Position numbers and translations under genes: made by a program. Shown in pieces: positions 16,514 to 24,796 of a stretch of 44,806 nt of DNA (positions within the stretch are counted from its first letter, which is position 1; each line of letters opens with the position of its first letter). The notes beneath the pieces are model-generated. The model saw nothing but the letters and a program-made list of their open reading frames with translations, had not been told where the DNA came from and made no database searches. The stretch covers positions 1-44,806 of the forward strand of contig JAFXCR010000005.1 in NCBI GenBank assembly GCA_017516465.1. Direction: 5' to 3'. The DNA comes from Ruminococcus sp. Lineage in GTDB: Bacteria > Bacillota > Clostridia > Oscillospirales > Ruminococcaceae.

Positions 16514-17800
16514 TCAGTTTATATTCCATTTATGGCTTATTCTTGCAATTCCTACATCGCCGATGGAATTTATCATTTCTATCTTATATGCTTCACGGTA
16601 GTAGTCAACGGGAATACCATCGCCTGTTTCGATAGCGAAATCTATAAGGTATTCGCCGGCAAGAAGTCCGACATCCTCCAGCACTATTTCGGCTGTACCG
16701 CTTCTGTCAAGCCGAAACTCCTCGTACTTGTCTATTCTTGTATTTGTACCGTAGCACTGAATGCCGTCACGGCTGAATATTCCGATTCCGAAAACTGCGT
16801 CATCGACCGGCTTGTTCACCGTATATTCAAGCCGGAAAACAATCTGCTCGCCTGTGCGGAAAACCTTCTGCTGAGAGCCGTCTGCCGTATATGCACGGAT
16901 TTTCTTTATCCTTGCACTGCCGTTTCCCCAGCGTTTCGGAGCTTCCTCCGGAGCTGTCTCTTCCTCCTGTTCGGGAGCCGTATCTTCTTCTGTCTGTTCT
17001 GTTTCGGAAGCTTCATCAGACTGCTTCTCCTCAAGCTCTTTGCTTGTCGTTTCCTGAAGCTTTCTGCCCATGAAATCAAGGTATTCAAGGTCTATTTCCT
17101 TCGGATCGCCCTCTGCTTTTATAAGTCCCTCGTGAATCCAGATTGAACGGTCACATATCTGCTCTATCTGTCCGAGAGAATGTGAAACAATAACGATAGT
17201 TGTTCCCTTTGCCTTTATTTCCTTAAGCTTGTTGAAGCACTTCGCCTGAAAATTCGCATCTCCTACGGCAAGAATCTCGTCAATCAGAAGTATATCTGCG
17301 TCAACGTTTATCGCAACGGAAAACGCAAGACGCATATACATTCCGGAGGAGTATGTTCTTACCGGATTGTCAATGAATTCCTCCAACTCTGAAAAGCTGA
17401 TTATATCTTTAAGTCTTGCATCGATTTCCTTTTTCGTAAGACCGAAAATTGCAGCATTTGTGTAGATATTCTCCCTGCCGCTCATGTCCGGATGAAAGCC
17501 CGCACCAAGCTCAATAAGACTGGAGACTCTGCCGTTCATGGTGATTGTTCCTGTATCGGGATACATTATCTTCGTAAGAAGCTTGAGCGTGGTGGACTTT
17601 CCACATCCGTTGTGTCCGATAAGACCGATTGCCTCGCCCTTTTTCACCTGAAAGCTTATCCCCCTGAGAACTCTGCGTTCCTCGTAGCGGTTTCTTTTCC
17701 GGAACAACAGTCTTTCCTTGAGCTGAGAGCCTTTATCCGGAAAAACCTTGAAGCTTTTGGTTATATTGTTTACATCAATTGCAATATCATTCACAGCCAT
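16514..17800 (-). CDS. Polysaccharide ABC exporter ATP-binding protein, Wzt-like with C-terminal glycan-binding domain
   Basis: The 428-residue protein has residues 1-~245 as an ABC ATPase of the Wzt/TagH branch: Walker A GHNGCGKST (~62-70), signature YSSGMYMRLAFS, Walker B ILLIDEILAVGD, and SHSLGQIEQICDRSIW. Residues ~246-290 are a Glu/Thr/Ala-rich acidic linker. Residues ~290-428 form a beta-sandwich Wzt_C domain (WGNGSARIKKIRAY, FGIGIFSRDGIQCYGTNT). In E. coli O9a and related systems this domain recognises the modified chain end before export. It abuts the permease gene with no gap. The C-terminal domain is the main evidence for export of a capped polysaccharide rather than teichoic acid. 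Confidence 0.88.
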   Translation of the reverse strand: MAVNDIAIDVNNITKSFKVFPDKGSQLKERLLFRKRNRYEERRVLRGISFQVKKGEAIGLIGHNGCGKSTTLKLLTKIMYPDTGTITMNGRVSSLIELGAGFHPDMSGRENIYTNAAIFGLTKKEIDARLKDIISFSELEEFIDNPVRTYSSGMYMRLAFSVAINVDADILLIDEILAVGDANFQAKCFNKLKEIKAKGTTIVIVSHSLGQIEQICDRSIWIHEGLIKAEGDPKEIDLEYLDFMGRKLQETTSKELEEKQSDEASETEQTEEDTAPEQEEETAPEEAPKRWGNGSARIKKIRAYTADGSQQKVFRTGEQIVFRLEYTVNKPVDDAVFGIGIFSRDGIQCYGTNTRIDKYEEFRLDRSGTAEIVLEDVGLLAGEYLIDFAIETGDGIPVDYYREAYKIEMINSIGDVGIARISHKWNIN

Positions 17801-18577
17801 TTATAATTCCTCCGCAAAGTGACGCTGGAGTCTGCTGAAAACAAGACATCCCAGTATCAGGAAGAACAAGCCGAATCCTATCGCCGATATCAGCGATGAA
17901 AAATCAGGCATTGCCTTGTTGTACAGCACTGTTCTGTAACACTCAATAACGTGCGTCATGGGATTTAGATTGAACACCGGCAGAAGCTCGTCCGGAACAA
18001 TGGATTTATCGTACATAATGGGAGTCATATACATCCACATCATTGAAAGGATTCCGAGGATATGCTCCATATCCCTGAAATAGACGGTTACAGCCGAGGT
18101 CAGCAGAGCCATTCCGAGAGCCATGAGATATTCAACCGCCATTATGACCGGCAGTGCAAGCAGTGCGATAAAGTTGATTCCTGCACCGGTCACGATTATC
18201 ACCGCAAAAATAACGATGAAGCACAGCAGCATATTTACAAAGCTGCTTGTAACGTAGGATATCGGTATGACCATTCGTGGAAAGTAGATTTTTTTGATGA
18301 GATCCTTCTGGGCAACGACTGAGGATGCTCCGACAGTTATCGCAGAGGAAAAGAATATCCACGGGATGAGTGCCACAAAAAGATAGAGATAGTAGCGTTC
18401 GATGTTTGATCTGAGGATAAAGGAGAAAACTACCGTGTATACCACAAGCTGAAGCAGGGGATTTATAAAAGTCCAGAGAAAGCCAAGAACAGAGCCTTTA
18501 TAGCGTCCTCTGAGATCCTTCTTCACAAGACTGAATATCATCTGTCTGTACGCATACAATTCCTTTATTGTATTCAT
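17801..18577 (-). CDS. Polysaccharide ABC exporter permease, Wzm/TagG-like (ABC-2 type)
   Basis: The 258-residue ABC-2 membrane protein has six predicted membrane segments. The N-terminal amphipathic region has LVKKDLRGRYKGSVLGFLW, and the centre LIPWIFFSSAITVGASSVV; both are hallmarks of O-antigen/teichoic-acid exporters. It forms the translocation channel with the Wzt-like ATPase encoded immediately downstream. A longer frame begins at 18613, but AAGGAG lies 6 bp before the ATG at 18577, so I use that start. First gene of the operon, about 50 bp behind a near-consensus promoter. Confidence 0.9.
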   Translation of the reverse strand: MNTIKELYAYRQMIFSLVKKDLRGRYKGSVLGFLWTFINPLLQLVVYTVVFSFILRSNIERYYLYLFVALIPWIFFSSAITVGASSVVAQKDLIKKIYFPRMVIPISYVTSSFVNMLLCFIVIFAVIIVTGAGINFIALLALPVIMAVEYLMALGMALLTSAVTVYFRDMEHILGILSMMWMYMTPIMYDKSIVPDELLPVFNLNPMTHVIECYRTVLYNKAMPDFSSLISAIGFGLFFLILGCLVFSRLQRHFAEEL

Positions 18578-18624
18578 TTTGAACTCCTTTTTCAAAATTG
18601 TATATTTTTCCATAGTATCATTTA

Positions 18625-18654
18625 ATTATAACACAGTGTATACTTTGCTGTCAA
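18625..18654 (-). promoter_or_regulatory. SigA-type promoter of the polysaccharide operon
   Basis: On the minus strand TTGACA and TATAAT are separated by 18 bp, about 48 bp upstream of the permease start. No other clear promoter was seen inside the 12-kb operon. The region is divergent with the promoter at 18696. Confidence 0.8.
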
Positions 18655-18695
18655 TAGTAATATTGCCGAAAAACGGCATTTCCGACCGCTGCCGA

Positions 18696-18724
18696 TTGAC
18701 AACAGGACTGCATCGTGGTACAAT
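18696..18724 (+). promoter_or_regulatory. SigA-type promoter of the SLOG-family gene
   Basis: TTGACA and TACAAT are separated by 17 bp on the plus strand. The -10 box overlaps the first base of the palindromic element at 18724-18814, so transcription would start inside the element. Confidence 0.75.
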
Positions 18725-18814
18725 ATAGGCAATACCGAACAAAGCTTGTGCAAAAGATGCGAAGTCAGATTTTGTGCAAAGCCGTAAGGCGTGCTTTGTG
18801 CGGTGTTGCCTATA
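18724..18814. repeat. Dispersed palindromic element, copy A
   Basis: The ends are inverted repeats of about 22 bp with few mismatches: TATAGGCAATACCGAACAAA on the left, and on the right GGTGTTGCCTATA preceded by GCTTTGTGC. The interior contains further GCACAAA/TTTGTGC repeats. It forms nearly the whole 5' leader of the SLOG gene. The reverse complement of this copy aligns with both arms of copy B at 24797-24971. Confidence 0.75.
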
Positions 18815-18842
18815 ATACAAAACAACAGAAAGAGGGATGGTT

Positions 18843-19325
18843 ATGGGCTCAGCTTGCTTTACAGGACACAGAGTAATTCCGCAGACGGCAGAACTTGAAG
18901 AACGTCTGTACAGCGTTCTTGAACGGTGGATATGTACAAAGAATATCACGGATTTTTACGCCGGCGGAGCTATCGGCTGGGATTCTTTTGCGTCCGCCGT
19001 TGTATTGAAGCTGCGTGAGGTATATCCTCAGGTAAGGCTTCATCTGGTGCTTCCATGCTCCAGTGAGGAACAGTCTGCAAGATGGACAGCGTCCCAGCGA
19101 AAGGAATATTACCGCATACTGGAACTCGCAGATTCCGTCGAATATATATGCAGAAGCTACTTCAACGGGTGCATGAAGGAACGCAATATACGTCTTGTAG
19201 AATATGCCGATACCTGCTGCTTCTGCTTCTGGGATCCCTCCGTGTTCACAAGCGGTACCGGACAGACAGTTCGCCTTGCCCGCAAAAAGGGACTGATGAT
19301 AGTGAATTTCAGAGACAATTACTGA
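18843..19325 (+). CDS. SLOG-family protein (DUF1273/YpsA-like)
   Basis: The 160-residue protein has an N-terminal CFTGHR signature (residues 4-9), a glycine-rich turn FYAGGAIGWDSFAS, LVLPCSSEEQSARW, and a late GTGQTVRLARKKG. These are marks of the SLOG Rossmann fold shared with YpsA, DprA and LOG proteins, which bind nucleotides or related small molecules. The molecular role is not established for this subgroup. An ATG at 18837 lies too close to GAGGG; the ATG at 18843 has 6-bp spacing and is preferred. It is divergent from the polysaccharide operon and monocistronic. Confidence 0.75.
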   Translation: MGSACFTGHRVIPQTAELEERLYSVLERWICTKNITDFYAGGAIGWDSFASAVVLKLREVYPQVRLHLVLPCSSEEQSARWTASQRKEYYRILELADSVEYICRSYFNGCMKERNIRLVEYADTCCFCFWDPSVFTSGTGQTVRLARKKGLMIVNFRDNY

Positions 19326-19360
19326 TTTTTCCGTACACGAAAGGAACACTAAAAAAGTGC

Positions 19361-19389
19361 TTGACATTTTACGGAATATAACGTAAAAT
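19361..19389 (+). promoter_or_regulatory. SigA-type promoter of glyQS
   Basis: TTGACA and TAAAAT are separated by 17 bp and lie about 40 bp upstream of the TTG start. The leader is too short for a T-box riboswitch. Confidence 0.75.
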
Positions 19390-19428
19390 ATAATTGATAA
19401 ATTATTATCAGGAAATGAGGTTATAAAA

Positions 19429-20832
19429 TTGAAGAACAATGAAAAAATAATGGACAGAATTGTAGAGCTATGCAAGTCAAAGGGCTTTGTGTATCCTGGT
19501 TCAGAAATCTACGGCGGTCTTGCAAATACATGGGATTACGGTCCTCTCGGCGTTGAGCTGAAAAACAACATCAAGAAGGCTTGGATGAAGAAGTTCGTTC
19601 AGGAGAACAAGTACAATGTAGGTCTTGACAGTGCTATCCTTATGAATCCCCAGACATGGGTTGCTTCAGGTCATATCGGCGGCTTCTCAGATCCTCTCAT
19701 GGACTGCAAGGAGTGCAAAACTCGTCACCGTGCAGACAACCTCATCGAGGACTTCGACGGCACAAACGTTGCTGGCTGGACAAATCAGCAGATGACCGAC
19801 TACATAAACGAAAAGGAAATCGTATGCCCTAACTGCGGAAAACGCAATTTTACAGATATCCGTCAGTTCAACCTTATGTTCAAGACATTTCAGGGCGTTA
19901 CAGAGGATAACAAGTCTGAGCTTTATCTCCGTCCGGAAACAGCACAGGGTATCTTCGTAAACTTTGCAAATATCCAGAGAACTACCCGTAAGAAGGTACC
20001 TTTCGGTGTTGCACAGATCGGTAAATCCTTCAGAAACGAGATCACTCCCGGAAACTTCATCTTCCGTGTCCGTGAGTTCGAGCAGATGGAGCTTGAATTC
20101 TTCTGCAAGCCCGGTACAGACCTTGAATGGTTCAATTACTGGAGAAGCTTCTGTAAGGAATTCCTTCTGAATATCGGTCTCAAAGAGGAGAATCTCCGTC
20201 TTCGTGACCACGATCCTGAGGAGCTTTGCTTCTATTCCAAGGCAACTACTGATTTTGAATACCTCTTCCCGTTTGGCTGGGGCGAACTCTGGGGCGTTGC
20301 TGACCGTACAGACTACGACCTCACACAGCATATCAATACAAGCGGCAAGTCACTTGAATACTTTGATCCTGAGACAAACGAGAAGTACATTCCTTACGTT
20401 ATCGAGCCTTCACTCGGCGTTGAGAGACTTTTCCTCTCTGTTGTTACTGAGGCTTATGACGAGGAGGAACTCGTTTCCACTGACAAGAACGGCAACGAAA
20501 AGAAGGAAACAAGAACAGTTATGCGTTTCCATCCGGCTCTTGCACCTTTCAAGTGTGCAGTTCTTCCGCTTGTAAAAAAGCTCACTCCCAAGGCTGAGGA
20601 AGTATACGAAATGCTCTCCAAGAAGTTTATGGTTGACTTCGACGAAGCTGGTACTATCGGTAAGAGATACCGCCGTCAGGATGAAATCGGTACCCCCTTC
20701 TGTATCACTTATGACTTCGATACCCTCGAAAAGGATAACTGCGTGACAGTCCGTGACCGTGATACAATGACACAGGAAAGAGTCGCAATCGACGATCTCG
20801 TTGCATATCTTGAGGAAAAAATCGCATTCTGA
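19429..20832 (+). CDS. glyQS: Glycyl-tRNA synthetase, single-chain (dimeric) type
   Basis: The 467-residue class II synthetase attaches glycine to tRNA-Gly. It shows the homodimeric GlyRS pattern: [18 protein letters not shown] near the N-terminus, a zinc-ribbon-like pair CKEC/CPNCGKR, motif 2 [20 protein letters not shown], motif 3 [10 protein letters not shown], and the C-terminal anticodon-binding domain ([13 protein letters not shown]). The start is TTG with GAGG 8 bp upstream. The stop is adjacent to the 327-bp palindrome. Codon use is rich in AAG and CTC forms, consistent with high expression. Confidence 0.95.
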   Translation: MKNNEKIMDRIVELCKSKGFVYPGSEIYGGLANTWDYGPLGVELKNNIKKAWMKKFVQENKYNVGLDSAILMNPQTWVASGHIGGFSDPLMDCKECKTRHRADNLIEDFDGTNVAGWTNQQMTDYINEKEIVCPNCGKRNFTDIRQFNLMFKTFQGVTEDNKSELYLRPETAQGIFVNFANIQRTTRKKVPFGVAQIGKSFRNEITPGNFIFRVREFEQMELEFFCKPGTDLEWFNYWRSFCKEFLLNIGLKEENLRLRDHDPEELCFYSKATTDFEYLFPFGWGELWGVADRTDYDLTQHINTSGKSLEYFDPETNEKYIPYVIEPSLGVERLFLSVVTEAYDEEELVSTDKNGNEKKETRTVMRFHPALAPFKCAVLPLVKKLTPKAEEVYEMLSKKFMVDFDEAGTIGKRYRRQDEIGTPFCITYDFDTLEKDNCVTVRDRDTMTQERVAIDDLVAYLEEKIAF

Positions 20833-21158
20833 TAAAAAAGTACCGCACTGATAATGGTGGTACTCTTACAGGTGTTTTATACATATTTATTGAGGAAAAC
20901 CCTTTTGAAAAAGGGTTCTTCCTCAAACTCCTTTCCTAAAACTTTCAGTATTAAATTTCCGCCTTATAGGGCACACCGAGAGAAAACCTTTTGTTTCTCG
21001 TTTATTTGGTGTCTGTGCCCTATAAGGCGGAAATTTTAGTATTAAAAGTCTTTGGAAGGGGGTACGGGGGAGAACCTTTCCTCAGAAAGGTTTCCCCCGA
21101 TAGATACGCATGAAGTACCTATAAGAATACTGCCGTTATAAATGCGGTACTTTTTTAT
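20832..21158. repeat. 327-bp intergenic giant palindrome (MITE-like)
   Basis: The ends are a perfect 16-bp inverted repeat: ATAAAAAAGTACCGCA at 20832-20847 and its complement at 21143-21158. Similarity continues inward along arms of about 140 bp. Two local hairpins lie at 20892-20924 and 21066-21098, and a perfect 22-bp inverted repeat flanks the centre (20954-20975 and 21014-21035). The whole interval between glyQS and metH is therefore one imperfect palindrome. Each end finishes outward in a T-run after a GC-rich stem, so it can work as a bidirectional terminator. No coding capacity is seen. Confidence 0.85.
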
Positions 21159-21423
21159 GAGTATATTTTCGATGCTATGTCAACGGTCTGTTTTGCGTCT
21201 TTTGCGTAGAAGTCAGCGTGTATCTGTTTTGCGTAGGCTTCTGTAAGAACTGCACCGCCTACAACTGTTTTACAATCTGTATATTTTTCATTCAGAAGTG
21301 CAACAGTATCAGCCATAGATTTGAGCGTTGTTGTCATGAGTGCAGAAAGTCCTACAAGCTTTACCTGATGCTTTATTGCCGCTTCAACGATCACTTCCGG
21401 AGCAACATCCTTTCCGAGATCAA
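21155..21423 (-). pseudogene. metH: metH C-terminal part, out of frame (rest of the cobalamin-binding domain)
   Basis: This frame encodes the remainder of the B12-binding Rossmann domain missing from the upstream ORF: VIDLGKDVAPE, LVGLSALMTTTLKSM and VVGGAVLTEAYA, ending in TVDIASKIYS. It joins the upstream ORF if one nucleotide is added near 21426. It has no credible ribosome site of its own, so it is expressed only if the frameshift is not real or is bypassed. Its stop codon lies inside the last bases of the intergenic palindrome. Confidence 0.85.
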
Positions 21424-23520
21424 TTACTTGAATCCATAGCTTTCAAGCAGAACCTTTACAATATTCTTGCCAATATCATGGATATCTCCCTTTACAGTTG
21501 CAAGAACAATTTTCCCCTTTGATACGCCGTCTGAGCCGGAAGGGAGGCTTTCCTTAACGACCTCAAAGCAAGCTTGTGCTGCTCCGGCAGTGAGGATGAG
21601 CTGCGGAAGGAAGATAGTTCCCTTTTCAAATTTTTCACCGGCAGAATCAAGTGCCGGAATGAGATATTCATTGATTATCGTCATCGGATCGTTGTCTTTA
21701 AGCAGTTCACGGGCAGCTTTTACAGCGTCGTTTTTGAGTCCGTTTTCAACTGCATAGGAGATATCAACATTTCCTGACGGTACAGGAACAGCCGGTGCAG
21801 CAGAAGCAGAATTATCCTGTGAGTATACTTTTATAAATTCCACTGAATTGCGGTCGATTCCGGCAAGAAGACGATATGCACGGACAGCACCGGTAATTGA
21901 CTCCACATTGGGATTGATTATCGGCAGATCAAGACCGTTCTGGAGAGCCATTGTCAGAAAAGTTCTTGTGATAAGCTCACGGTTGGGCAGTCCGAAGGAA
22001 ATATTTGAAACGCCGAGGACAGTTTTCAGACCAAGCTCGGATTTTACACGTTTCAGCGCACCAAGAGTCTCCATAACGCCGTCCTGTTCAGCGGAGGCTG
22101 TCAGCGTGAGACAGTCGATATACACATCTTCACGGGGAATGCCATATTCAAGCGCACGGCTGAGAATTTTCTCTGCAATAGCGAAACGTCCTTCCGCAGT
22201 TTTGGGAATTCCTGCCTTGTCGAGAGTAAGTCCGACAACAGCGGCACCGTATTTTTTTACAAGAGGAAGTATAGCGTCAAGAGATTCATCCTCGCCGTTG
22301 ACGGAATTTACGATAGGCTTGCCGTTGTAGACACGAAGTCCGGCTTCGAGTACTTCAGGAATCGTGGAATCAAGCTGAAGCGGTGTATCGCAGACGCTCT
22401 GGATAGCTTTTACAGCCTTTATCATCATAGCCTTTTCGTCGATTTCGGGATGTCCCACGTTTACGTCAAGAATTTCAGCTCCGGCATGAATCTGCTCCAC
22501 AGCCTGACCGAGGATGTAGTCTATATCTCCGGCAACAAGAGCCTCCTTGAAGCGCTTTTTGCCGGTAGGATTTATTCTTTCACCGATAATTCTTGGCTGG
22601 TCTATTTCCACACAGGAAACAGCCGAACAGACAACGCTTCTTCTGACGATTTCACGTTCTGTTCTTCTGACTCCAGAAAAAGAGTTTACAAGAGCGTTTA
22701 TGTGTGCAGGAGTAGTTCCGCAGCAGCCGCCGAGAATGGAAACTCCGGCTTCTGCAAGCTTCAGTGCACTTGTGGAAAAATCCTCAGGGGATACATTGAA
22801 AAGTCCTGTTGAAGGATCGGGCAGACCGGCATTCGGTTTTGCGATGACGGGAAGCTCTGTATTGGCACAGATTTTTTCCAGAACGGGAAGAAGCTCTGCC
22901 GGACCGAGAGAACAGTTTACACCGATTGCGTCTGCTCCGAGACCAGTAAGAACAACAGCCATTGCCTCCGGTGAAACTCCGGTAAAGGTACGCATATTTG
23001 CCTCAAAGGTCATTGTTACAAGAACGGGCTTGTCGGAATTTTCCTTTGCCGCAAGGAGAGCCGCTTTTGTCTCATAGAGGTCGGTCATTGTTTCGATAAT
23101 GATAACATCTGCGTCCTTTCCGGCGAGAACAATTTCGCGGAAGCAATCGTAGGCTTCCTCAAAAGTGAGAGTTCCGGAAGGTTCAAGAAGCTGTCCGAGA
23201 GGTCCGATATCGAGAGCGGCAAGAGCCTTTCCGTCAGCGGCTTTCTTGGCGTTGGCAATACCTGCCGACACCACCTCAGCAACGGTATATCCGCTGTTTT
23301 TCAGCTTATAGCTGTTTGCTCCGAAAGTATTTGCACAAAATATATCAGAGCCGCTTTCCACATACTGTCTGTGGATATTCATAATCGCTTCGGGGTTTGT
23401 GATATTGAGCAGTTCGGGATTATGTCCCGTTTCGATTCCCGTTGACTGTATCATAGTACCCAGACCGCCGTCAAGAAAAACAAAGTCTTTTTTATTCAGG
23501 ATTGAAGTAAGTTTATTCAT
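21424..23520 (-). CDS. metH: Cobalamin-dependent methionine synthase, frameshifted after the B12 His motif
   Basis: MetH transfers a methyl group from methyltetrahydrofolate through cobalamin to homocysteine. The N-terminal homocysteine domain has zinc-ligand cysteines in GVNCSLGP and GGCCGTTP. The pterin domain has GERINPTGKKRFKEAL and DVNVGHPEIDE. The cap and start of the B12 domain follow, with cobalt-ligand motif DIHDIG in GDIHDIGKNIVKVLLESYGF. The ORF then stops, about 85 residues short of the domain end. GGAGA lies before the ATG at 23520; the longer frame from 23541 is unlikely. Even if repaired, it is the ~795-residue form without the C-terminal reactivation domain. It follows pheA with a 17-bp gap. 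Confidence 0.92.
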   Translation of the reverse strand: MNKLTSILNKKDFVFLDGGLGTMIQSTGIETGHNPELLNITNPEAIMNIHRQYVESGSDIFCANTFGANSYKLKNSGYTVAEVVSAGIANAKKAADGKALAALDIGPLGQLLEPSGTLTFEEAYDCFREIVLAGKDADVIIIETMTDLYETKAALLAAKENSDKPVLVTMTFEANMRTFTGVSPEAMAVVLTGLGADAIGVNCSLGPAELLPVLEKICANTELPVIAKPNAGLPDPSTGLFNVSPEDFSTSALKLAEAGVSILGGCCGTTPAHINALVNSFSGVRRTEREIVRRSVVCSAVSCVEIDQPRIIGERINPTGKKRFKEALVAGDIDYILGQAVEQIHAGAEILDVNVGHPEIDEKAMMIKAVKAIQSVCDTPLQLDSTIPEVLEAGLRVYNGKPIVNSVNGEDESLDAILPLVKKYGAAVVGLTLDKAGIPKTAEGRFAIAEKILSRALEYGIPREDVYIDCLTLTASAEQDGVMETLGALKRVKSELGLKTVLGVSNISFGLPNRELITRTFLTMALQNGLDLPIINPNVESITGAVRAYRLLAGIDRNSVEFIKVYSQDNSASAAPAVPVPSGNVDISYAVENGLKNDAVKAARELLKDNDPMTIINEYLIPALDSAGEKFEKGTIFLPQLILTAGAAQACFEVVKESLPSGSDGVSKGKIVLATVKGDIHDIGKNIVKVLLESYGFK

Positions 23521-23537
23521 ATTATTATCTCCGTGAA

Positions 23538-24656
23538 TCAATTTTTAAATGTTCCGAGAATGCGGAAGTATTCAAGATTTTCTTCAAGATCCCTCAGCGT
23601 TGCCTTGACTCTGGAATCTGTAAGCCTTCCGCTGAAATCGAGGTAGAAAAGTGCGTCAAAGCTTCCGTCCCTGATGGGGCGGCTTTCGATTCTGATGAGA
23701 TTCATGCCGTTTACGCAGAATTTTGTCAGCAGACGATACAGACTTCCCTCAGTATGGGGAATTTTCAGCATTACAGAAATAACATCCGCTTCAGGATCTG
23801 CCTGCATATTTCTGGAAATACAGACAAATTTCGTACGGTTTACGGAAACGTCGGAGATATTCCGTGCAAGAATCTTAAGTCCGAGTCTTTCTGCACATTC
23901 CACAGAGCATATTGCGGCTGTTTTCTCTGACGCATCACTTTTGGCAATCTTCTCAGCAGCCGTTGCAGTATTGCCGTAATCCGCTGTTTTAAGGGAATTT
24001 TCAGATATGAATTCACTGCACTGGGCGAGAGCCTGCGGATGAGAGTATACCTTTCTGATTTCCGTCAGCGGCATATCTGTTACAGCGGCAAGACAGTGAT
24101 TTATTTCCACTACGACTTCCTTTACTATGTAGACGAAATATTTTGCCATGAGATCGTATGTGCTGTCCACGGAACCGGCTGTCGAGTTGTGAACCGGCAG
24201 AACTCCGTAGTCAAGCTCACCCGACTGTACTGCCTGGAAAACGTCCTCGAATGTGCGATAGTAAATGATATCACGGTCGCCGAAAATCATTCTTGTAGCA
24301 GTTTCAGAATTTGCACCTGATGTTCCCTGACAGCCTATTTTTGTTGCCCTTTCAAGCTCGGTAGGGGGACAGATGTAATCCGGAGTCCCTTCAAGAATGG
24401 TACGGTTCTGGAGAATCTTGCTGATATCCATGATAGTAGCGAAAAGAGCCGCCGTTCCGTTTTCAAGCTCAGGATCGCCTGTAAGTGCCTTTATACGGTC
24501 GATTACCTGTTGCTCACGATTACCCTGGAATACGGGCAGATTGTTCTTTTTCTTATAATCCGCAACCCCCCTGCAGAGCTCCATTCTCTTCATAAAAAGC
24601 GAAAGAATCTCACTGTCTGTTTCGTCGATTCTGTCACGCAGCTGCTGTAAATCCAT
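23538..24656 (-). CDS. pheA: Bifunctional chorismate mutase / prephenate dehydratase (P-protein)
   Basis: The 372-residue enzyme converts chorismate to prephenate and then phenylpyruvate for phenylalanine synthesis. Residues 1-90 are an AroQ chorismate mutase (LRDRIDETDSEILSLFMKRM). About 105-285 form the prephenate dehydratase domain (GCQGTSGANSETATRMIFGD), with the catalytic Thr in NRTKFVCIS. About 295-372 form a regulatory ACT domain with the phenylalanine-binding RIESRP, so feedback inhibition is expected. GGAGG is well placed. It leads the pheA-metH operon from a promoter directly upstream, and no leader-peptide attenuator was seen. Confidence 0.95.
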   Translation of the reverse strand: MDLQQLRDRIDETDSEILSLFMKRMELCRGVADYKKKNNLPVFQGNREQQVIDRIKALTGDPELENGTAALFATIMDISKILQNRTILEGTPDYICPPTELERATKIGCQGTSGANSETATRMIFGDRDIIYYRTFEDVFQAVQSGELDYGVLPVHNSTAGSVDSTYDLMAKYFVYIVKEVVVEINHCLAAVTDMPLTEIRKVYSHPQALAQCSEFISENSLKTADYGNTATAAEKIAKSDASEKTAAICSVECAERLGLKILARNISDVSVNRTKFVCISRNMQADPEADVISVMLKIPHTEGSLYRLLTKFCVNGMNLIRIESRPIRDGSFDALFYLDFSGRLTDSRVKATLRDLEENLEYFRILGTFKN

Positions 24657-24688
24657 TTAACAATTCCTCCTGAAAACCATTTACTCAT

Positions 24689-24717
24689 AGTATATCAGAT
24701 TTTTTAAAAAAAATCAA
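24689..24717 (-). promoter_or_regulatory. SigA-type promoter of pheA-metH
   Basis: On the minus strand TTGATT and TATACT are separated by 17 bp, with the -10 box about 33 bp upstream of the pheA ATG. Confidence 0.75.
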
Positions 24718-24737
24718 TAAAAATTTAGAATAATATA

Positions 24738-24767
24738 TTGCAAAAGGTAACCTATGTGTGTTATAAT
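24738..24767 (+). promoter_or_regulatory. Probable promoter of the ruvC operon
   Basis: TTGCAA and TATAAT are separated by 18 bp on the plus strand, divergent from the pheA promoter. The leader would run about 270 nt to ruvC and include palindromic element copy B. Confidence 0.6.
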
Positions 24768-24796
24768 AATAGAGAATGTAATGGACAGTCTGATTT

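Noticed and set aside
6144-18577. Teichoic acid (TagGH) export operon as the main interpretation
   Set aside because: The Wzt-type C-terminal domain, the coiled-coil methyltransferase and the lack of any CDP-glycerol or ribitol polymerase favour a glycan exporter.
18622-18949. Minus-strand ORFs of 67 and 107 codons across the divergent intergenic region
   Set aside because: They run through both promoters and repeat copy A, have no ribosome site and encode cysteine/serine-rich non-protein-like sequence.
21395-21430. Programmed ribosomal frameshift in metH
   Set aside because: No slippery heptamer, no stimulatory stem and no known precedent in MetH; a mutation or sequence error is simpler.
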